Source: Nocardiopsis quinghaiensis (GTDB taxonomy: Bacteria; Actinomycetota; Actinomycetes; Streptosporangiales; Streptosporangiaceae). Taken from it: 64,000 nucleotides of DNA. The notes under the pieces are model-generated. The model had not been told where the DNA came from and made no database searches. It saw nothing but the letters and a program-made list of their open reading frames with translations. The stretch is from contig NZ_VWVU01000001.1 in the NCBI RefSeq assembly GCF_008638365.1, positions 186,001 to 250,000 on the forward strand, in the 5' to 3' direction. Positions 33,888 to 44,933 of this stretch are shown here, in pieces. Made by a program: the position numbers and the translations under genes. Position 1 is the stretch's first letter, and each line of letters starts with the position of its first letter.

Positions 33888-35183
33888 ATGACCGTCACCG
33901 AGGACTACATCGACGCCTCCGGCGGGGACTGGGACGACGTCATCGAGAAGGCGCAGGCCACCAGTGCCGAACGCCTCGTCGTCAACATGGGGCCCCAGCA
34001 CCCGTCCACGCACGGCGTGCTCCGGCTGATCCTCACCCTGGACGGCGAGACCTGCACCGAGGCGCGTGTCGGTATCGGTTACCTGCACACCGGTATCGAG
34101 AAGAACCTGGAGTACCGGACCTGGACCCAGGGCACCACGTTCGTCACCCGCATGGACTACCTGACGCCGCTGTTCAACGAGACGGCGTACTGCCTCGCGG
34201 TCGAGAACCTGCTCGACATCACCGACCGCGTCCCCGAACGGGCCAACGTCATCCGCGTGATGATGATGGAGCTCAACCGGATGGCCTCGCACTTCGTCGC
34301 GATGGCCACCTTCGGCATGGAGCTGGGCGCGACCACGGTCATGACCAACGGCTTCCGTGAGCGCGAGATGATCCTGGACATCTTCGAGCTGGTCACCGGC
34401 CTGAGGATGAACCACGCCTACATCCGTCCCGGCGGCGTGTCCCAGGACCTGCCGCCCGGCACGGTCGGCAAGGTCCGCGAGCTGCTCAAGGAGATGCCCA
34501 AGCGCATCGGGACGATGCGCAAGCTCCTGGACGAGAACCCCGTCTACCTCGCCCGCACCAGGGACGTGGCCCACCTCAGCCTGTCCGGGTGCATGGCGCT
34601 CGGCATCACCGGGCCGCTGCTGCGCGCCTCCGGCCTGGCCTGGGACCTGCGCAAGGCCAAGCCCTACTGCGGATACGAGGACTACGAGTTCGACGTCCCC
34701 GTCTCCGACGGCGGCGACGTCTACGCCCGCTACCGGGTGCGCATGGCCGAGATGGAGGAGAGCCTCAAGATCGTCGAGCAGTGCCTCGACAGGCTCCGGC
34801 CCGGCCCGGTGATGATCAAGGACGCCAAGATCGGCTGGCCCGCCAAGCTGGCGCTGGGTCCCGACGGGCTGGGCAACTCGCCCGACCACATCGCGCACAT
34901 CATGAGCGGTTCCATGGAGGCGCTCATCCACCACTTCAAGCTGGTCACCGAGGGCTTCCGGGTGCCGGCCGGCCAGGCCTACGCGGCCGTGGAGAGCGCC
35001 AAGGGCGAGCTCGGCTGCTACGCGGTCAGCGACGGGGGCACCCGCCCGTACCGCGTGCACTTCCGCGACCCCTCGTTCACCCACCTGCAGGCCGTCGCGG
35101 CCATGTGCGAGGGCGGCACGGTGGCGGACGTCATCGCGGCCGTGGCCAGTATCGACCCTGTGATGGGAGGCGTGGACCGGTGA
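33888..35183 (+). CDS. nuoD: NADH-quinone oxidoreductase subunit D
   Basis: A 431-residue 49-kDa-type subunit that forms the quinone cavity with NuoB. It shows [13 protein letters not shown] (the HPSTHG quinone-site motif), [20 protein letters not shown], and the C-terminal [17 protein letters not shown]. Length is normal. GGGAGG lies before the ATG. Confidence 0.97.
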   Translation: MTVTEDYIDASGGDWDDVIEKAQATSAERLVVNMGPQHPSTHGVLRLILTLDGETCTEARVGIGYLHTGIEKNLEYRTWTQGTTFVTRMDYLTPLFNETAYCLAVENLLDITDRVPERANVIRVMMMELNRMASHFVAMATFGMELGATTVMTNGFREREMILDIFELVTGLRMNHAYIRPGGVSQDLPPGTVGKVRELLKEMPKRIGTMRKLLDENPVYLARTRDVAHLSLSGCMALGITGPLLRASGLAWDLRKAKPYCGYEDYEFDVPVSDGGDVYARYRVRMAEMEESLKIVEQCLDRLRPGPVMIKDAKIGWPAKLALGPDGLGNSPDHIAHIMSGSMEALIHHFKLVTEGFRVPAGQAYAAVESAKGELGCYAVSDGGTRPYRVHFRDPSFTHLQAVAAMCEGGTVADVIAAVASIDPVMGGVDR

Positions 35184-35926
35184 ACGAGCACGAGAACACC
35201 GAGACCACCGAGGCGGCCGAGCCGCGCGAGGCGTTCCCGGCCGAGGTCACGGCCCGGTTGGAACCGGACGCCAAGGAGATCATCGGCCGCTACCCGCGGC
35301 AGCGGTCCGCGCTGCTGCCGCTGCTGCACCTGGTGCAGGCCGAGGAGGGGCACGTCAGCAAGGCCGGCATGCGCTTCTGCGCCGACCAGCTCGACCTCAC
35401 CCTCGCCGAGGTCAACGCGGTCGCCACCTTCTACACCATGTACCGCCGCCGCCCCGGTGGCGACTACCAGGTGGGCGTGTGCACCAACACCCTGTGCGCG
35501 GTGATGGGCGGCGACGAGATCTTCCAGTCCCTCAAGGACCACCTGGAGGTGGGCAACAGCGAGACCACCGGAGACGGGAAGGTCACGCTGGAGCACGTCG
35601 AGTGCAACGCGGCCTGCGACTTCGCACCCGTCGTGATGGTCAACTGGGAGTTCTTCGACAACCAGACCCCCGAGACCGCCAGGAAGCTCGTGGACGACCT
35701 GCGCCTGGGCAACGACGTCGCGCCCACGCGCGGCCCCGCGAGCCTGTGCACCTGGAAGCAGGCCTCCCGGGTCCTGGCCGGGTTCGACGACGGCCGCGCG
35801 GGCGAGGGCGTCCAGGCCGCCGAACCCTCCCTGGCCGGGCTCAGGCTGGCCAGGGAGCGCGGATGGTCGGCTCCGGACCCGAACGACCTTCCGCCCCGCG
35901 AACAGGGTGAGGAGGACGCCAAGTGA
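35180..35926 (+). CDS. nuoE: NADH-quinone oxidoreductase subunit E
   Basis: A 248-residue 24-kDa-type subunit with the 2Fe-2S cluster N1a. Ligands Cys101, Cys106, Cys142 and Cys146 follow the C-x4-C ... C-x3-C pattern. The three-helix N-terminal part ([26 protein letters not shown]) is typical. A GTG overlaps the nuoD stop (GTGA). A tail of about 70 residues beyond the thioredoxin-like fold is rich in charged residues. Confidence 0.96.
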   Translation: MNEHENTETTEAAEPREAFPAEVTARLEPDAKEIIGRYPRQRSALLPLLHLVQAEEGHVSKAGMRFCADQLDLTLAEVNAVATFYTMYRRRPGGDYQVGVCTNTLCAVMGGDEIFQSLKDHLEVGNSETTGDGKVTLEHVECNAACDFAPVVMVNWEFFDNQTPETARKLVDDLRLGNDVAPTRGPASLCTWKQASRVLAGFDDGRAGEGVQAAEPSLAGLRLARERGWSAPDPNDLPPREQGEEDAK

Positions 35927-37242
35927 CCACCCTGACCCCGATCCTCTCGAAGAACTGGGACCGTCCGGACTCCTTCACCCTGGAGGGCTACCAGGCCACC
36001 GGCGGCTACGGCGCACTGCGCACGGCCCTGGGCATGGATCCCGACTCCATCGTGGACCTGGTCAAGAAGTCCGGCCTGCGCGGCCGTGGCGGCGCCGGGT
36101 TCCCCACGGGGATGAAGTGGGGCTTCCTGCCCGCGGACAACCCCAACCCGCGCTACCTCGTCGTCAACGCCGACGAGTCCGAGCCGGGCACCTGCAAGGA
36201 CATCCCGCTCATGCTCGCCAACCCGCACGCGCTGGTGGAGGGCGTGGCGATCGCGGCGTACGCGATCAGGTCCAGCCAGGCCTTCATCTACGTGCGCGGT
36301 GAGGTCGTCCACGTCGTCCGCCGCCTGCGCCAGGCCGTCGCCGACGCCCAGGAGGCCGGGCTGCTGGGCAAGGACGTCCTCGGCAGCGGCTTCGACCTCG
36401 ACGTCGTCGTCCACGCCGGGGCGGGCGCCTACATCTGCGGCGAGGAGACCGCCCTGCTGGACTCCCTGGAGGGCTACCGGGGCCAGCCCCGGCTCAAGCC
36501 GCCCTTCCCCGCCGTGGCCGGGCTCTACGCCTCGCCCACCGTGGTGAACAACGTCGAGTCCATCGCCAGCGTGCCGAGCATCGTCGCCAACGGCACCGAG
36601 TGGTTCACGTCCATGGGCACCGAGAAGTCCGCCGGGTTCGGCTTCTTCTCCCTGTCCGGGCACGTCGCCAACCCGGGACAGTACGAGGCGCCGCTCGGCA
36701 TCACCCTGCGCGAACTGCTCGACATGGCGGGCGGGATCCGCTCCGGGCACCAGCTCAAGTTCTGGACCCCCGGCGGCTCCTCCACGCCGATCTTCACCGA
36801 TGAGCACCTGGACACCCCGCTCGACTTCGAGTCGGTGGGCGCCGCCGGGTCCATGCTCGGCACCCGGGCGCTCCAGATCTTCGACGAGACCACCTGCGTG
36901 GTACGCGCCGTCGGCCGCTGGATCGCCTTCTACGCCCACGAGTCCTGCGGCAAGTGCACACCCTGCCGCGAGGGCAACTTCTGGATGGTCCAGGTCCTGG
37001 ACCGGCTGGAGAGGGGCCAGGGCACCGAGGCCGACCTCGACAAGCTCCTGGACATCTGCGACAACCTGCTCGGCCGCTCCTTCTGCGCCCTCGGCGACGG
37101 CGCGACCAGCCCGGTCATGTCCTCGATCAAGTACTTCCGACAGGAGTACATCGACCACGTCGAGAGGGGCGGCTGCCCCTTCGACCACACCAAGGCCACC
37201 CTGTGGGGCGACCAGCCGACCTCGACGGGAGGACACCAGTGA
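35923..37242 (+). CDS. nuoF: NADH-quinone oxidoreductase subunit F
   Basis: A 439-residue subunit that binds NADH, FMN and one 4Fe-4S cluster. [10 protein letters not shown] (54-63) and the ESEPGTCKD and [11 protein letters not shown] stretches form the nucleotide sites. [12 protein letters not shown] near residue 345 and a later Cys ligate the cluster. A GTG overlaps the nuoE stop. Confidence 0.97.
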   Translation: MTTLTPILSKNWDRPDSFTLEGYQATGGYGALRTALGMDPDSIVDLVKKSGLRGRGGAGFPTGMKWGFLPADNPNPRYLVVNADESEPGTCKDIPLMLANPHALVEGVAIAAYAIRSSQAFIYVRGEVVHVVRRLRQAVADAQEAGLLGKDVLGSGFDLDVVVHAGAGAYICGEETALLDSLEGYRGQPRLKPPFPAVAGLYASPTVVNNVESIASVPSIVANGTEWFTSMGTEKSAGFGFFSLSGHVANPGQYEAPLGITLRELLDMAGGIRSGHQLKFWTPGGSSTPIFTDEHLDTPLDFESVGAAGSMLGTRALQIFDETTCVVRAVGRWIAFYAHESCGKCTPCREGNFWMVQVLDRLERGQGTEADLDKLLDICDNLLGRSFCALGDGATSPVMSSIKYFRQEYIDHVERGGCPFDHTKATLWGDQPTSTGGHQ

Positions 37243-39701
37243 CAGTCACCTCCAACTCCTCCGGTGGATCGGCGCCAGCGCCGCCCCCGGAGGACCTCGT
37301 CACCGTCACCATCGACGGTTTCCGGATCCAGGTGCCCAAGGGGACCCTGCTGATCCGGGCCGCCGAGCTCCTCGGCATCCAGATCCCCAGGTTCTGCGAC
37401 CACCCGCTCCTGGACCCGGTCGGGGCCTGCCGCCAGTGCCTGGTGGAGATCCCCGACATGGGCAACGGGCGCGGCATGCCCAAGCCGCAGGCCTCCTGCA
37501 CCATCACCGTGATGGAGGGGATGGTGGTCAACACCCACCTGACCTCCCCGGTGGCGGAGAAGGCCCAGCGCGGGATCATGGAGTTCCTGCTCATCAACCA
37601 CCCGCTGGACTGCCCGGTCTGCGACAAGGGCGGCGAGTGCCCCCTGCAGAACCAGGCCATGTCCACCGGGCAGGGCGAGACCCGCTTCGTCGACGTCAAG
37701 CGGACCTTCCCCAAGCCGATCGCGCTGTCCTCCCAGGTGCTGCTGGACCGGGAGCGCTGCATCCAGTGCGCCCGCTGCACCCGCTTCGCCGCGCAGATCG
37801 CGGGCGACCCGCTCATCGAACTCATGGAGCGCGGCGCCGATGAGCAGGTCGGCATCGCCGAGGGCGAGCCCTTCCAGTCCTACTTCTCCGGCAACACCGT
37901 GCAGATCTGCCCGGTCGGCGCGCTCACCGGCTCCGCCTACCGGTTCCGGTCGCGCCCCTTCGACCTGGTGTCCACGCCCAGCGTGTGCGAGCACTGCGCC
38001 GACGGGTGCGCCCAGCGCACCGACCACCGGCGCGGCAAGGTCATGCGCCGCCTGGCCGGGGACGACCCCCAGGTCAACGAGGAGTGGAACTGCGACAAGG
38101 GGCGGTGGGCGTTCAGCTACACCACCCAGCCCGACCGCCTGTCCCGTCCGCTGGTGCGCGACGAGGAGACCCGGGCCCTGGAGTTCGCCTCCTGGCCCGA
38201 GGCCGTCAGCATGGCCGCCGAGGGCCTGTCCGCCGCGCGCGGCCGGGTCGGCGTCCTGGTCGGCGGGCGCCTGACCTACGAGGACGCCTACGCCTACGCC
38301 AAGTTCGCCCGGGTGGCCCTGCGCACCAACGACGTGGACGCCCGTGCCCGCGCGCACTCCGAGGAGGAGGCCGACTTCCTGGCCGCCCACGTCGCCGGAA
38401 CCCCGGTCGACGTGGACTTCACCGCGCTGGAGAAGGCGCCCTCGGTGCTCCTGGCGGGGTTCGAACCCGAGGACGAGTCGCCGCTGGTCTTCCTGCGGCT
38501 GCGCAAGGGCGTGCGCAAGCGCGGGCTCAAGGTCTACTCGGTCGCCTCGCACGCCAGCCTGGGCCTGACCAAGACCAAGGGCACCCTGGTCAGGGCGGTC
38601 CCCGGTGACGAGGGCCGCGTCCTCAACGCCCTGGACACGGACGACCCCGAGGTCGTGTCGGCCCTGAACGAGGAGGGCTCGGTCATCATGGTGGGCGAGC
38701 GCCTGGCCGCCGTGCCCGGCGCCCTGACCGCCGCCGCGGCCCTGGCCGCGCGGACCGGTGCCCGCCTGGTGTGGGTACCGCGCCGCGCGGGGGAACGCGG
38801 GGCCGTCGACGCCGGGGCGCTGCCGGGCCTGCTGCCCGGGGGCCGCCCGGTCACCGACCCCTCCGCCCGCGCGGAGGTCGCCCGTGCCTGGAACGTGGGC
38901 TCCCTGCCCGAGGCCCCCGGACGCGACACCGCCGCCATCATCGAGGCCGCCGCGTCCGGACAGCTCGACGCCCTGCTCGTCGCCGGGGTCGAACTGGACG
39001 ACCTGCCCGACCCCGACGCCGCGCGTGAGGCCCTGGCCCGGGTGCCGTTCGTCGTCAGCCTCGAACTGCGCGCCAGCGACGTCACCGACCGCGCCGACGT
39101 GGTGCTGCCGGTGGCCGCCGTGGCGGAGAAGTCCGGAACCTTCGTCAACTGGGAGGGCCGCCACCGGCCCTTCGGTGACGCGCTCAGGGTTCCCGGTGCC
39201 CTGGCCGACCTGCGGGTGCTCTCCGCGGTCGCCGACCAGATGGACGTGCACCTGGGCCTGCCGGACGCCGCGTCCGCCTACGGCGAGCTGATGGAGCTGG
39301 GCCTGTGGACCGGACAGCGCACCGCCGCGCCCCGGGTGCGCCCCGTGGAGGTCGCCGGGCCCGAGCCCGGCCAGGCCGTCCTCTCCACCTGGCGCCAGCT
39401 GCTCGGCACCGGCCGGATGGAGGACGGTGAGCCCTACCTCGCCGGAACCGCCCGCCAGGCCCGCGCCTACCTGTCCAAGGCCACGGCCGACGAGGTCGGC
39501 GTCCCCGACGGCGGCACGCTCCACGTCACCGGCGCACGCGGATCGGTGTCCGTGCCCGTGGTCGTCACCGACATCGCCGACAGGGTCGTCTGGCTCCCGG
39601 CCAACGCCGACGGCTGCGACGTACCCCGTGACCTGGGCGGCGGCGCCGGCCAGACCGTCCTGCTGGCCGCGTCCACCACCACATCCGGGAGGCAGGAATG
39701 A
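37239..39701 (+). CDS. nuoG: NADH-quinone oxidoreductase subunit G
   Basis: An 820-residue iron-sulfur subunit. The N-terminal 2Fe-2S domain has [16 protein letters not shown], followed by the HxxxC-type cluster site [17 protein letters not shown] and the CIQCARC...CPVGALT cluster sites. A molybdopterin-oxidoreductase-like domain carries the additional CEHC-x3-C site of cluster N7. The C-terminal half is the shortened, cofactor-free form. A GTG overlaps the nuoF stop. Confidence 0.96.
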   Translation: MTVTSNSSGGSAPAPPPEDLVTVTIDGFRIQVPKGTLLIRAAELLGIQIPRFCDHPLLDPVGACRQCLVEIPDMGNGRGMPKPQASCTITVMEGMVVNTHLTSPVAEKAQRGIMEFLLINHPLDCPVCDKGGECPLQNQAMSTGQGETRFVDVKRTFPKPIALSSQVLLDRERCIQCARCTRFAAQIAGDPLIELMERGADEQVGIAEGEPFQSYFSGNTVQICPVGALTGSAYRFRSRPFDLVSTPSVCEHCADGCAQRTDHRRGKVMRRLAGDDPQVNEEWNCDKGRWAFSYTTQPDRLSRPLVRDEETRALEFASWPEAVSMAAEGLSAARGRVGVLVGGRLTYEDAYAYAKFARVALRTNDVDARARAHSEEEADFLAAHVAGTPVDVDFTALEKAPSVLLAGFEPEDESPLVFLRLRKGVRKRGLKVYSVASHASLGLTKTKGTLVRAVPGDEGRVLNALDTDDPEVVSALNEEGSVIMVGERLAAVPGALTAAAALAARTGARLVWVPRRAGERGAVDAGALPGLLPGGRPVTDPSARAEVARAWNVGSLPEAPGRDTAAIIEAAASGQLDALLVAGVELDDLPDPDAAREALARVPFVVSLELRASDVTDRADVVLPVAAVAEKSGTFVNWEGRHRPFGDALRVPGALADLRVLSAVADQMDVHLGLPDAASAYGELMELGLWTGQRTAAPRVRPVEVAGPEPGQAVLSTWRQLLGTGRMEDGEPYLAGTARQARAYLSKATADEVGVPDGGTLHVTGARGSVSVPVVVTDIADRVVWLPANADGCDVPRDLGGGAGQTVLLAASTTTSGRQE

Positions 39702-41071
39702 CCCCCGCCGCTCTCGATCCGCGCGTGGCCCACCTGGCCTCCGAGGAGACACTGAGCGCCTTCGGCAGCGATCCCTGGTGGATCACCACCATCAAGGCGC
39801 TGGGGATCTTCGTCTTCCTCATGCTCTGCGTGCTGATGATGATCATGGCCGACCGCAAGGTCATGGGCCGGATGCAGCAGCGCCACGGGCCGAACCGGAT
39901 GGGCCCCTTCGGCCTGCTCCAGTCCCTGTTCGACGGCATCAAGCTCTCCCTCAAGGAGGACCTGATCCCGCGCGGGGTGGACCGGTTCGTCTACATCGCC
40001 GCGCCGGTGATCGCGGCCGTGCCCGCGTTCATCGCGTTCTCGGTCATCCCCATCGGACCCGAGGTGAGCATGTTCGGGGTCATCACCCCGCTCCAGCTCA
40101 CCGACCTGCCCATCGCGGCCCTGGTGGTCCTGGCCACCGCCGCGCTGGGGGTGTACGGGTTCGTGCTCGGCGGCTGGGCCTCCCAGTCGCCCTACGCCCT
40201 GCTCGGCGGACTGCGCGCCTCCGCGCAGGTGATCAGCTACGAGATCGCGATGGGCCTGTCCTTCGTCGCGGTCTTCATCATGTCGGGCACCCTCACCACG
40301 TCGGGGATCGTCGAGTCCCAGCGCGGTCTGTGGTTCGCCGTGCTGCTCCTGCCGTCCTTCCTCGTCTACCTGGTGACGATGGTCGGCGAGACCAACCGGC
40401 TGCCCTTCGACCTGGCCGAGGGCGAGGGCGAGATCGTCGGCGGCTTCATGACCGAGTACGGGTCCATGAAGTTCACGATGTTCTTCCTCGCCGAGTACGT
40501 GAACATGTGCACGGTCGCCGCCGTGTCCGTCACGCTCTTCCTCGGCGGCTGGCTCGCCCCGCCCGGGATCACCGCGTTCCTCCCCGGAGCCAACGAGGGC
40601 TGGTGGCCTCCCCTGTGGTGGCTGCTCAAGTTCGCCTTCGTGATGTTCCTGTTCATCTGGGCGCGCGGCAGCCTGCCCCGGGTGCGCTACGACCAGCTGA
40701 TGAAGCTCGGCTGGAAGGTGCTCATCCCGATCCAGCTGGTGTGGATCACCGCCGTCGCCGTCGTGCGGATGCTCGTCCTGGAGGACGCGTCGCCGGTGGT
40801 CGTCGGCCTCGTGGTCGCCGCGTTCACCGCCGCCACGGTGGCCGCCTTCGCCGCCTGGCTGCGCCACGCGCGCCGCGAGCGCGCGGAGGAGGCACTCCAG
40901 CGCGCCGAGAGCGCCCGCCGCGCGCGCGAGGATCCCGCCTTCGGCGGGTTCCCGGTGCCACCGAGCACCGCCCCGCACTACGGCAGCAGCGTGCTCGCCG
41001 AACCACCGCGGACGGCTCCGGCCGCCGCTGCCGACCGCAACAAGAAGGGTGAGGAGGTTACCGGTGCTTGA
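39698..41071 (+). CDS. nuoH: NADH-quinone oxidoreductase subunit H
   Basis: A 457-residue membrane subunit at the quinone entry. About eight to nine TM segments are visible. The conserved loops RQGPNRMG-like ([11 protein letters not shown]), [35 protein letters not shown] and [19 protein letters not shown] are present. A cytoplasmic tail of about 80 residues, rich in Arg and Ala, exceeds the usual length. ATG overlaps the nuoG stop. Confidence 0.96.
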   Translation: MTPAALDPRVAHLASEETLSAFGSDPWWITTIKALGIFVFLMLCVLMMIMADRKVMGRMQQRHGPNRMGPFGLLQSLFDGIKLSLKEDLIPRGVDRFVYIAAPVIAAVPAFIAFSVIPIGPEVSMFGVITPLQLTDLPIAALVVLATAALGVYGFVLGGWASQSPYALLGGLRASAQVISYEIAMGLSFVAVFIMSGTLTTSGIVESQRGLWFAVLLLPSFLVYLVTMVGETNRLPFDLAEGEGEIVGGFMTEYGSMKFTMFFLAEYVNMCTVAAVSVTLFLGGWLAPPGITAFLPGANEGWWPPLWWLLKFAFVMFLFIWARGSLPRVRYDQLMKLGWKVLIPIQLVWITAVAVVRMLVLEDASPVVVGLVVAAFTAATVAAFAAWLRHARRERAEEALQRAESARRAREDPAFGGFPVPPSTAPHYGSSVLAEPPRTAPAAAADRNKKGEEVTGA

Positions 41072-41621
41072 GTGGCTCAACCCCGTCAAGGGTTTCGGTG
41101 TCACCTTCCACGCGATGTTCACGAAGGTGCCGACCGTCGAGTACCCGGAGGTCAAGCGCCCCACGGCGCCGCGCTTCCACGGACGACACCAGCTGAACAG
41201 GTGGGCCGACGGCCTGGAGAAGTGCATCGGGTGCGAACTGTGCGCCTGGGCCTGTCCGGCCGACGCCATCTACGTGGAGGCCGGTGACAACACCGACGAC
41301 GACAGGTACTCGCCCGGCGAACGCTACGGCCGGGTGTACCAGATCAACTACCTGCGCTGCATCCTGTGCGGGCTGTGCGTGGAGGCCTGCCCCACGCGCG
41401 CCCTCACGATGACCAACGAGTACGAGCTGGCCGACGACAGCAGGCAGAGCCTGATCTGGACCAAGGAGCAGCTGCTCGCCCCGCTCAAGGAGGGGATGGA
41501 ACAGCCGCCGCACCCGATGCGCCTGGGCGAGACCGAACAGGACTACTACGCCACCGGGCGCGGCCAGCACGGTTCACAGGACGGGCAGCAGGCGCAGGAG
41601 AGCACGGAGGGGGTCCGTTGA
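41064..41621 (+). CDS. nuoI: NADH-quinone oxidoreductase subunit I
   Basis: A 185-residue ferredoxin-like subunit with two 4Fe-4S clusters (N6a/b). Cys54, 57, 60 and 64 and Cys99, 102, 105 and 109 form two classic CxxCxxCxxxCP motifs. GTG 41064 is chosen because GAGGAGG lies 8 nt upstream; an in-frame GTG at 41049 overlaps that site. The start overlaps the end of nuoH. Confidence 0.96.
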   Translation: MLEWLNPVKGFGVTFHAMFTKVPTVEYPEVKRPTAPRFHGRHQLNRWADGLEKCIGCELCAWACPADAIYVEAGDNTDDDRYSPGERYGRVYQINYLRCILCGLCVEACPTRALTMTNEYELADDSRQSLIWTKEQLLAPLKEGMEQPPHPMRLGETEQDYYATGRGQHGSQDGQQAQESTEGVR

Positions 41622-42685
41622 ACCCGCTCACCAGCGCCTCCCAGGGCGCACCGCTCGACGGCTCCCTGCACCTGGCCGCCCCGATCGGCGGCGGCGAGGC
41701 GGCCACGTTCTGGATCCTGGGCTCGGTGGTCCTCCTCGGTGCCCTGGGCGTGGTCTTCTCCCGCAAGGCCGTGCACTCGGCCATGTCCATGGCGCTGACC
41801 ATGGTCGGCCTGGCCATCTTCTACGGCATCAACGCGGCGCCGTTCCTGATGGTCGTGCAGATCGTGGTCTACACCGGCGCCGTCCTCATGCTGTTCCTGT
41901 TCGTGCTGATGCTCGTCGGTGTCAGCTCGGCCGACTCCCTGGTGGAGACGATCAGCGGACAGCGGGTCCTGACGGCCCTCGTGGCGCTGTGCTTCGTCGG
42001 CGCCCTGGCCACCGGCATCACCCGCATCACCGTGGGCGACCCGGTCGGCCTGACCGAGGGCGCCGCGGCGGCGGGCGGCACAATCCCGTGGATCGCGGGC
42101 GAGCTGCTCCTGCGCTACGTGGTCGCCTTCGAGGCCACCGGCGCGCTGCTCATCACCGCCGTCCTGGGCGCCATGGTGCTGGCGCACACCGTCCGTACCA
42201 AGAAGCGCCGCACGCAGCGGGAGATCGCCGAGGACCGCATCCGCGGCGACCACCCGACGCCGCTGCCCGGGCCCGGCACCTACGCCCGGCACAACGCGAT
42301 CGACATGCCCGCGCTGCTGCCGGACGGCACGGTCGCCAAGCTGTCCCTCAACCCGGTGCTCACCGCGCGCGACCCCGAGTACCAGTCGCGGGTGCCCTCC
42401 GACGTGCGGGCCACCCAGGCGCCGCTGTTCGGCGGGGCCTCGGACTCCGCCGAGGCCAAGACGGTCGGGCCCGTGGCCGACGACCAGGCCCGGCCCGCCG
42501 CGGAGGACCCCGGGGAGCCCGGGGAGCCGGGCGGCTCCGACGGCGCACCGGACGAGGGAAGCCCCGGTGACACGGGCGGCCCGGACACCCCCGACGCCTC
42601 CGAGGGCGCGGGCGGTCCGGCCGGGACGGACGGCTCCGACAGCAACGGCAACGGGCAGGAGGTCGAGTCCTCGTGGACCCGATGA
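41618..42685 (+). CDS. nuoJ: NADH-quinone oxidoreductase subunit J with long acidic tail
   Basis: A 355-residue membrane subunit. Five TM segments fill about residues 25-190, with the conserved [26 protein letters not shown] helix seen as [18 protein letters not shown]. The start is TTG overlapping the nuoI stop, with AGGGGG upstream. The last 100 residues are Gly/Asp/Glu/Pro-rich and probably disordered ([16 protein letters not shown]). This makes it clearly longer than the usual 170-280 residues. Confidence 0.95.
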   Translation: MNPLTSASQGAPLDGSLHLAAPIGGGEAATFWILGSVVLLGALGVVFSRKAVHSAMSMALTMVGLAIFYGINAAPFLMVVQIVVYTGAVLMLFLFVLMLVGVSSADSLVETISGQRVLTALVALCFVGALATGITRITVGDPVGLTEGAAAAGGTIPWIAGELLLRYVVAFEATGALLITAVLGAMVLAHTVRTKKRRTQREIAEDRIRGDHPTPLPGPGTYARHNAIDMPALLPDGTVAKLSLNPVLTARDPEYQSRVPSDVRATQAPLFGGASDSAEAKTVGPVADDQARPAAEDPGEPGEPGGSDGAPDEGSPGDTGGPDTPDASEGAGGPAGTDGSDSNGNGQEVESSWTR

Positions 42686-42972
42686 ACTACATCGTCCTCG
42701 CGGCGCTGCTGTTCACCATCGGCGCCGTCGGCGTGCTCCTTCGGCGCAACGCGATCATCGTCTTCATGTGCGTGGAGCTCATGCTCAACGCCTGCAACCT
42801 GGCGTTCGTCTCGTTCGCCCGGATGCACGGGGACATCGAGGGGCAGGTCATCGCCTTCTTCGTGATGGTCGTCGCCGCCGCCGAGGTGGTCGTGGGCCTC
42901 GCGATCATCATGCAGATCTTCCGAACCCGCAGGTCCGCGTCGCTCGATGACGCGAACCTGCTCAAGCACTAG
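42673..42972 (+). CDS. nuoK: NADH-quinone oxidoreductase subunit K
   Basis: A 99-residue subunit with three TM helices, part of the antiporter-like proton path. [19 protein letters not shown] carries the key membrane Glu, and a second Glu lies in [16 protein letters not shown] at 42673 gives the usual opening MDPMNY; ATG 42682 overlapping the nuoJ stop is the alternative. Confidence 0.96.
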   Translation: MDPMNYIVLAALLFTIGAVGVLLRRNAIIVFMCVELMLNACNLAFVSFARMHGDIEGQVIAFFVMVVAAAEVVVGLAIIMQIFRTRRSASLDDANLLKH

Positions 42973-42980
42973 AAGGCGAC

Positions 42981-44930
42981 GTGGCTGTGACATCTCACGC
43001 GTACCTCGCCGCCGAACCCGCGGTGGCGACCGCGGCCGACAGCGCGGTGCTGTCGGGCGCATGGCTGCTCATCGCCCTGCCGCTCGCGGGCGCGGCGATC
43101 CTGCTGCTCGGCGGCAGGCGCACCGACAAGTGGGGGCACTGGCTGGCCACGGCCCTGCCGGCGGCCTCCTTCGTCTGGGCCCTCCTCGTCCTGTTCGACC
43201 TGCTCGGCAGGGCCTCCGACGCGCGCAGCGTCTCCGTCCCCGTCTACCAGTGGTTCTCCGTCGGCGGCCTCGAAGCCGGGGTGGACCTGCTGGTGGACCC
43301 GCTCTCGATCAGCTTCGCCCTGCTGATCACCTTCGTGGGCTCGCTGATCCACGTCTACTCGGTCGGCTACATGGCCGAGGAACCGGGCAGGCGGCGCTTC
43401 TTCGCCTACCTGAACCTGTTCGTGGCGGCCATGCTCGTGCTGGTGCTCGCGGACAACTTCGTGCTGCTCTTCCTCGGCTGGGAGGGTGTGGGCCTGGCGT
43501 CCTACCTGCTCATCGGGTTCTGGCAGTACAAGCCCTCCGCGGCCGTGGCGGCCAAGAAGGCGTTCCTCATCAACCGGGTCGGCGACATGGGCCTGCTCAT
43601 CGCGATCATGATCATGTTCTCGGTGATGGGCGCGGTCAGCTTCAGCGACGTGTTCGCCGCCGTCCCGGGCGCGAGCGACGGCGTGCTGCTGGCGATCGGG
43701 CTGCTGCTGCTCCTCGGCGCCTGCGGCAAGTCCGCGCAGCTGCCGCTGCAGGCGTGGCTCCTCGACGCCATGGAGGGCCCGACCCCGGTGTCCGCGCTCA
43801 TCCACGCGGCCACCATGGTCACCGCCGGCGTGTACCTCATCGTGCGCGCCGGACCCGTCTTCGAGGGCGCCCCGGTGGCCCAGACCGCGGTCACCGTCGT
43901 GGGCGCCGCCACCATGCTGGCGGGCGGGATCATCGCCTCGGCCAAGGACGACATCAAGAAGTCCCTGGCCGGGTCCACGATGAGCCAGATCGGCATGATG
44001 GTGCTGGCCGCCGGGCTGGGCCCGGTCGGCTACGTGGCCGCCATCGCCCACCTGGTCACCCACGGCTTCTTCAAGGCCGGGCTGTTCCTCGGCGCCGGAT
44101 CGGTCATGCACGCCATGAACGACGGCGTGAACATGCGCAGGTACGGCGGACTGGCCCGGATCATGCCGGTCACCTTCGCCACCTTCGCCCTGGGCTACCT
44201 GGCCATCATCGGTTTCCCGCTGCTGTCGGGCTGGTGGACCAAGGAGAGCATCATCTCCGCGGCCTTCGGGGTGGGCGGAACCCAGGGCATGGTGCTCGGA
44301 ACGGCCGTCATCGTCGGCGCGGGGCTCACCGCCTTCTACATGTCGCGGATGGTCTTCATGACCTTCTTCGGGAGGAAGCGGTGGGACGAGGGCGTGCACC
44401 CGCACGAGTCGCCGGTCAGCATGACCGCCCCCATGGTGGTGCTGGCGATCGGCTCGGTCGCGCTCGGCGCCTTCCTGACGCTCGGTGACCGGTTCGCGGG
44501 CTTCCTCGCCCCGGCCACCGGCGCCCACCCGCACCACTTCGACGTGGCGCACGCGTTCACCTCGCCCTACGGCCTGGCCGCCCTGGGCGTACTGGTGGTC
44601 GGCGTGGCGGCCGCCTGGGCGGTGTACCTGCGCAGGCCGGTGGCCGAGACCGCTCCCAAGGGCAACCCGGTCACCGTCGCCGCCAGCCGCGAGCTGTACG
44701 GCAACGAGATCAACGAGGGCCTGATCATGCGGCCCGGCCAGGCGCTCACCGGGGCGCTGCTCCTCATCGAGGACAAGGTCATCGACGGAGCGGTCAACGG
44801 ACTCGGCGCGGGCGTGCGCGACTCCTCCAAGGGGTTGGGCCGGACCCAGACCGGGTTCGCCCGCACGTACGCGCTCACCATGCTCTTCGGCGCCGTCGTC
44901 GTCGCCGCGACGCTGGCTGTGAGGTTGTAG
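42981..44930 (+). CDS. nuoL: NADH-quinone oxidoreductase subunit L
   Basis: A 649-residue antiporter-like subunit with about 14-16 TM helices, distal in the membrane arm. Hallmarks are [19 protein letters not shown], the key Lys region [39 protein letters not shown], and the long lateral helix at the C-terminus. The GTG start follows AGAAGG. Confidence 0.96.
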   Translation: MAVTSHAYLAAEPAVATAADSAVLSGAWLLIALPLAGAAILLLGGRRTDKWGHWLATALPAASFVWALLVLFDLLGRASDARSVSVPVYQWFSVGGLEAGVDLLVDPLSISFALLITFVGSLIHVYSVGYMAEEPGRRRFFAYLNLFVAAMLVLVLADNFVLLFLGWEGVGLASYLLIGFWQYKPSAAVAAKKAFLINRVGDMGLLIAIMIMFSVMGAVSFSDVFAAVPGASDGVLLAIGLLLLLGACGKSAQLPLQAWLLDAMEGPTPVSALIHAATMVTAGVYLIVRAGPVFEGAPVAQTAVTVVGAATMLAGGIIASAKDDIKKSLAGSTMSQIGMMVLAAGLGPVGYVAAIAHLVTHGFFKAGLFLGAGSVMHAMNDGVNMRRYGGLARIMPVTFATFALGYLAIIGFPLLSGWWTKESIISAAFGVGGTQGMVLGTAVIVGAGLTAFYMSRMVFMTFFGRKRWDEGVHPHESPVSMTAPMVVLAIGSVALGAFLTLGDRFAGFLAPATGAHPHHFDVAHAFTSPYGLAALGVLVVGVAAAWAVYLRRPVAETAPKGNPVTVAASRELYGNEINEGLIMRPGQALTGALLLIEDKVIDGAVNGLGAGVRDSSKGLGRTQTGFARTYALTMLFGAVVVAATLAVRL

Positions 44931-44933
44931 ACA

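Noticed and set aside
36930..39752. A 940-codon open frame antisense to nuoF, nuoG and nuoH.
   Set aside because: Its composition is that of a shadow frame, while nuoG on the other strand has all cluster motifs.
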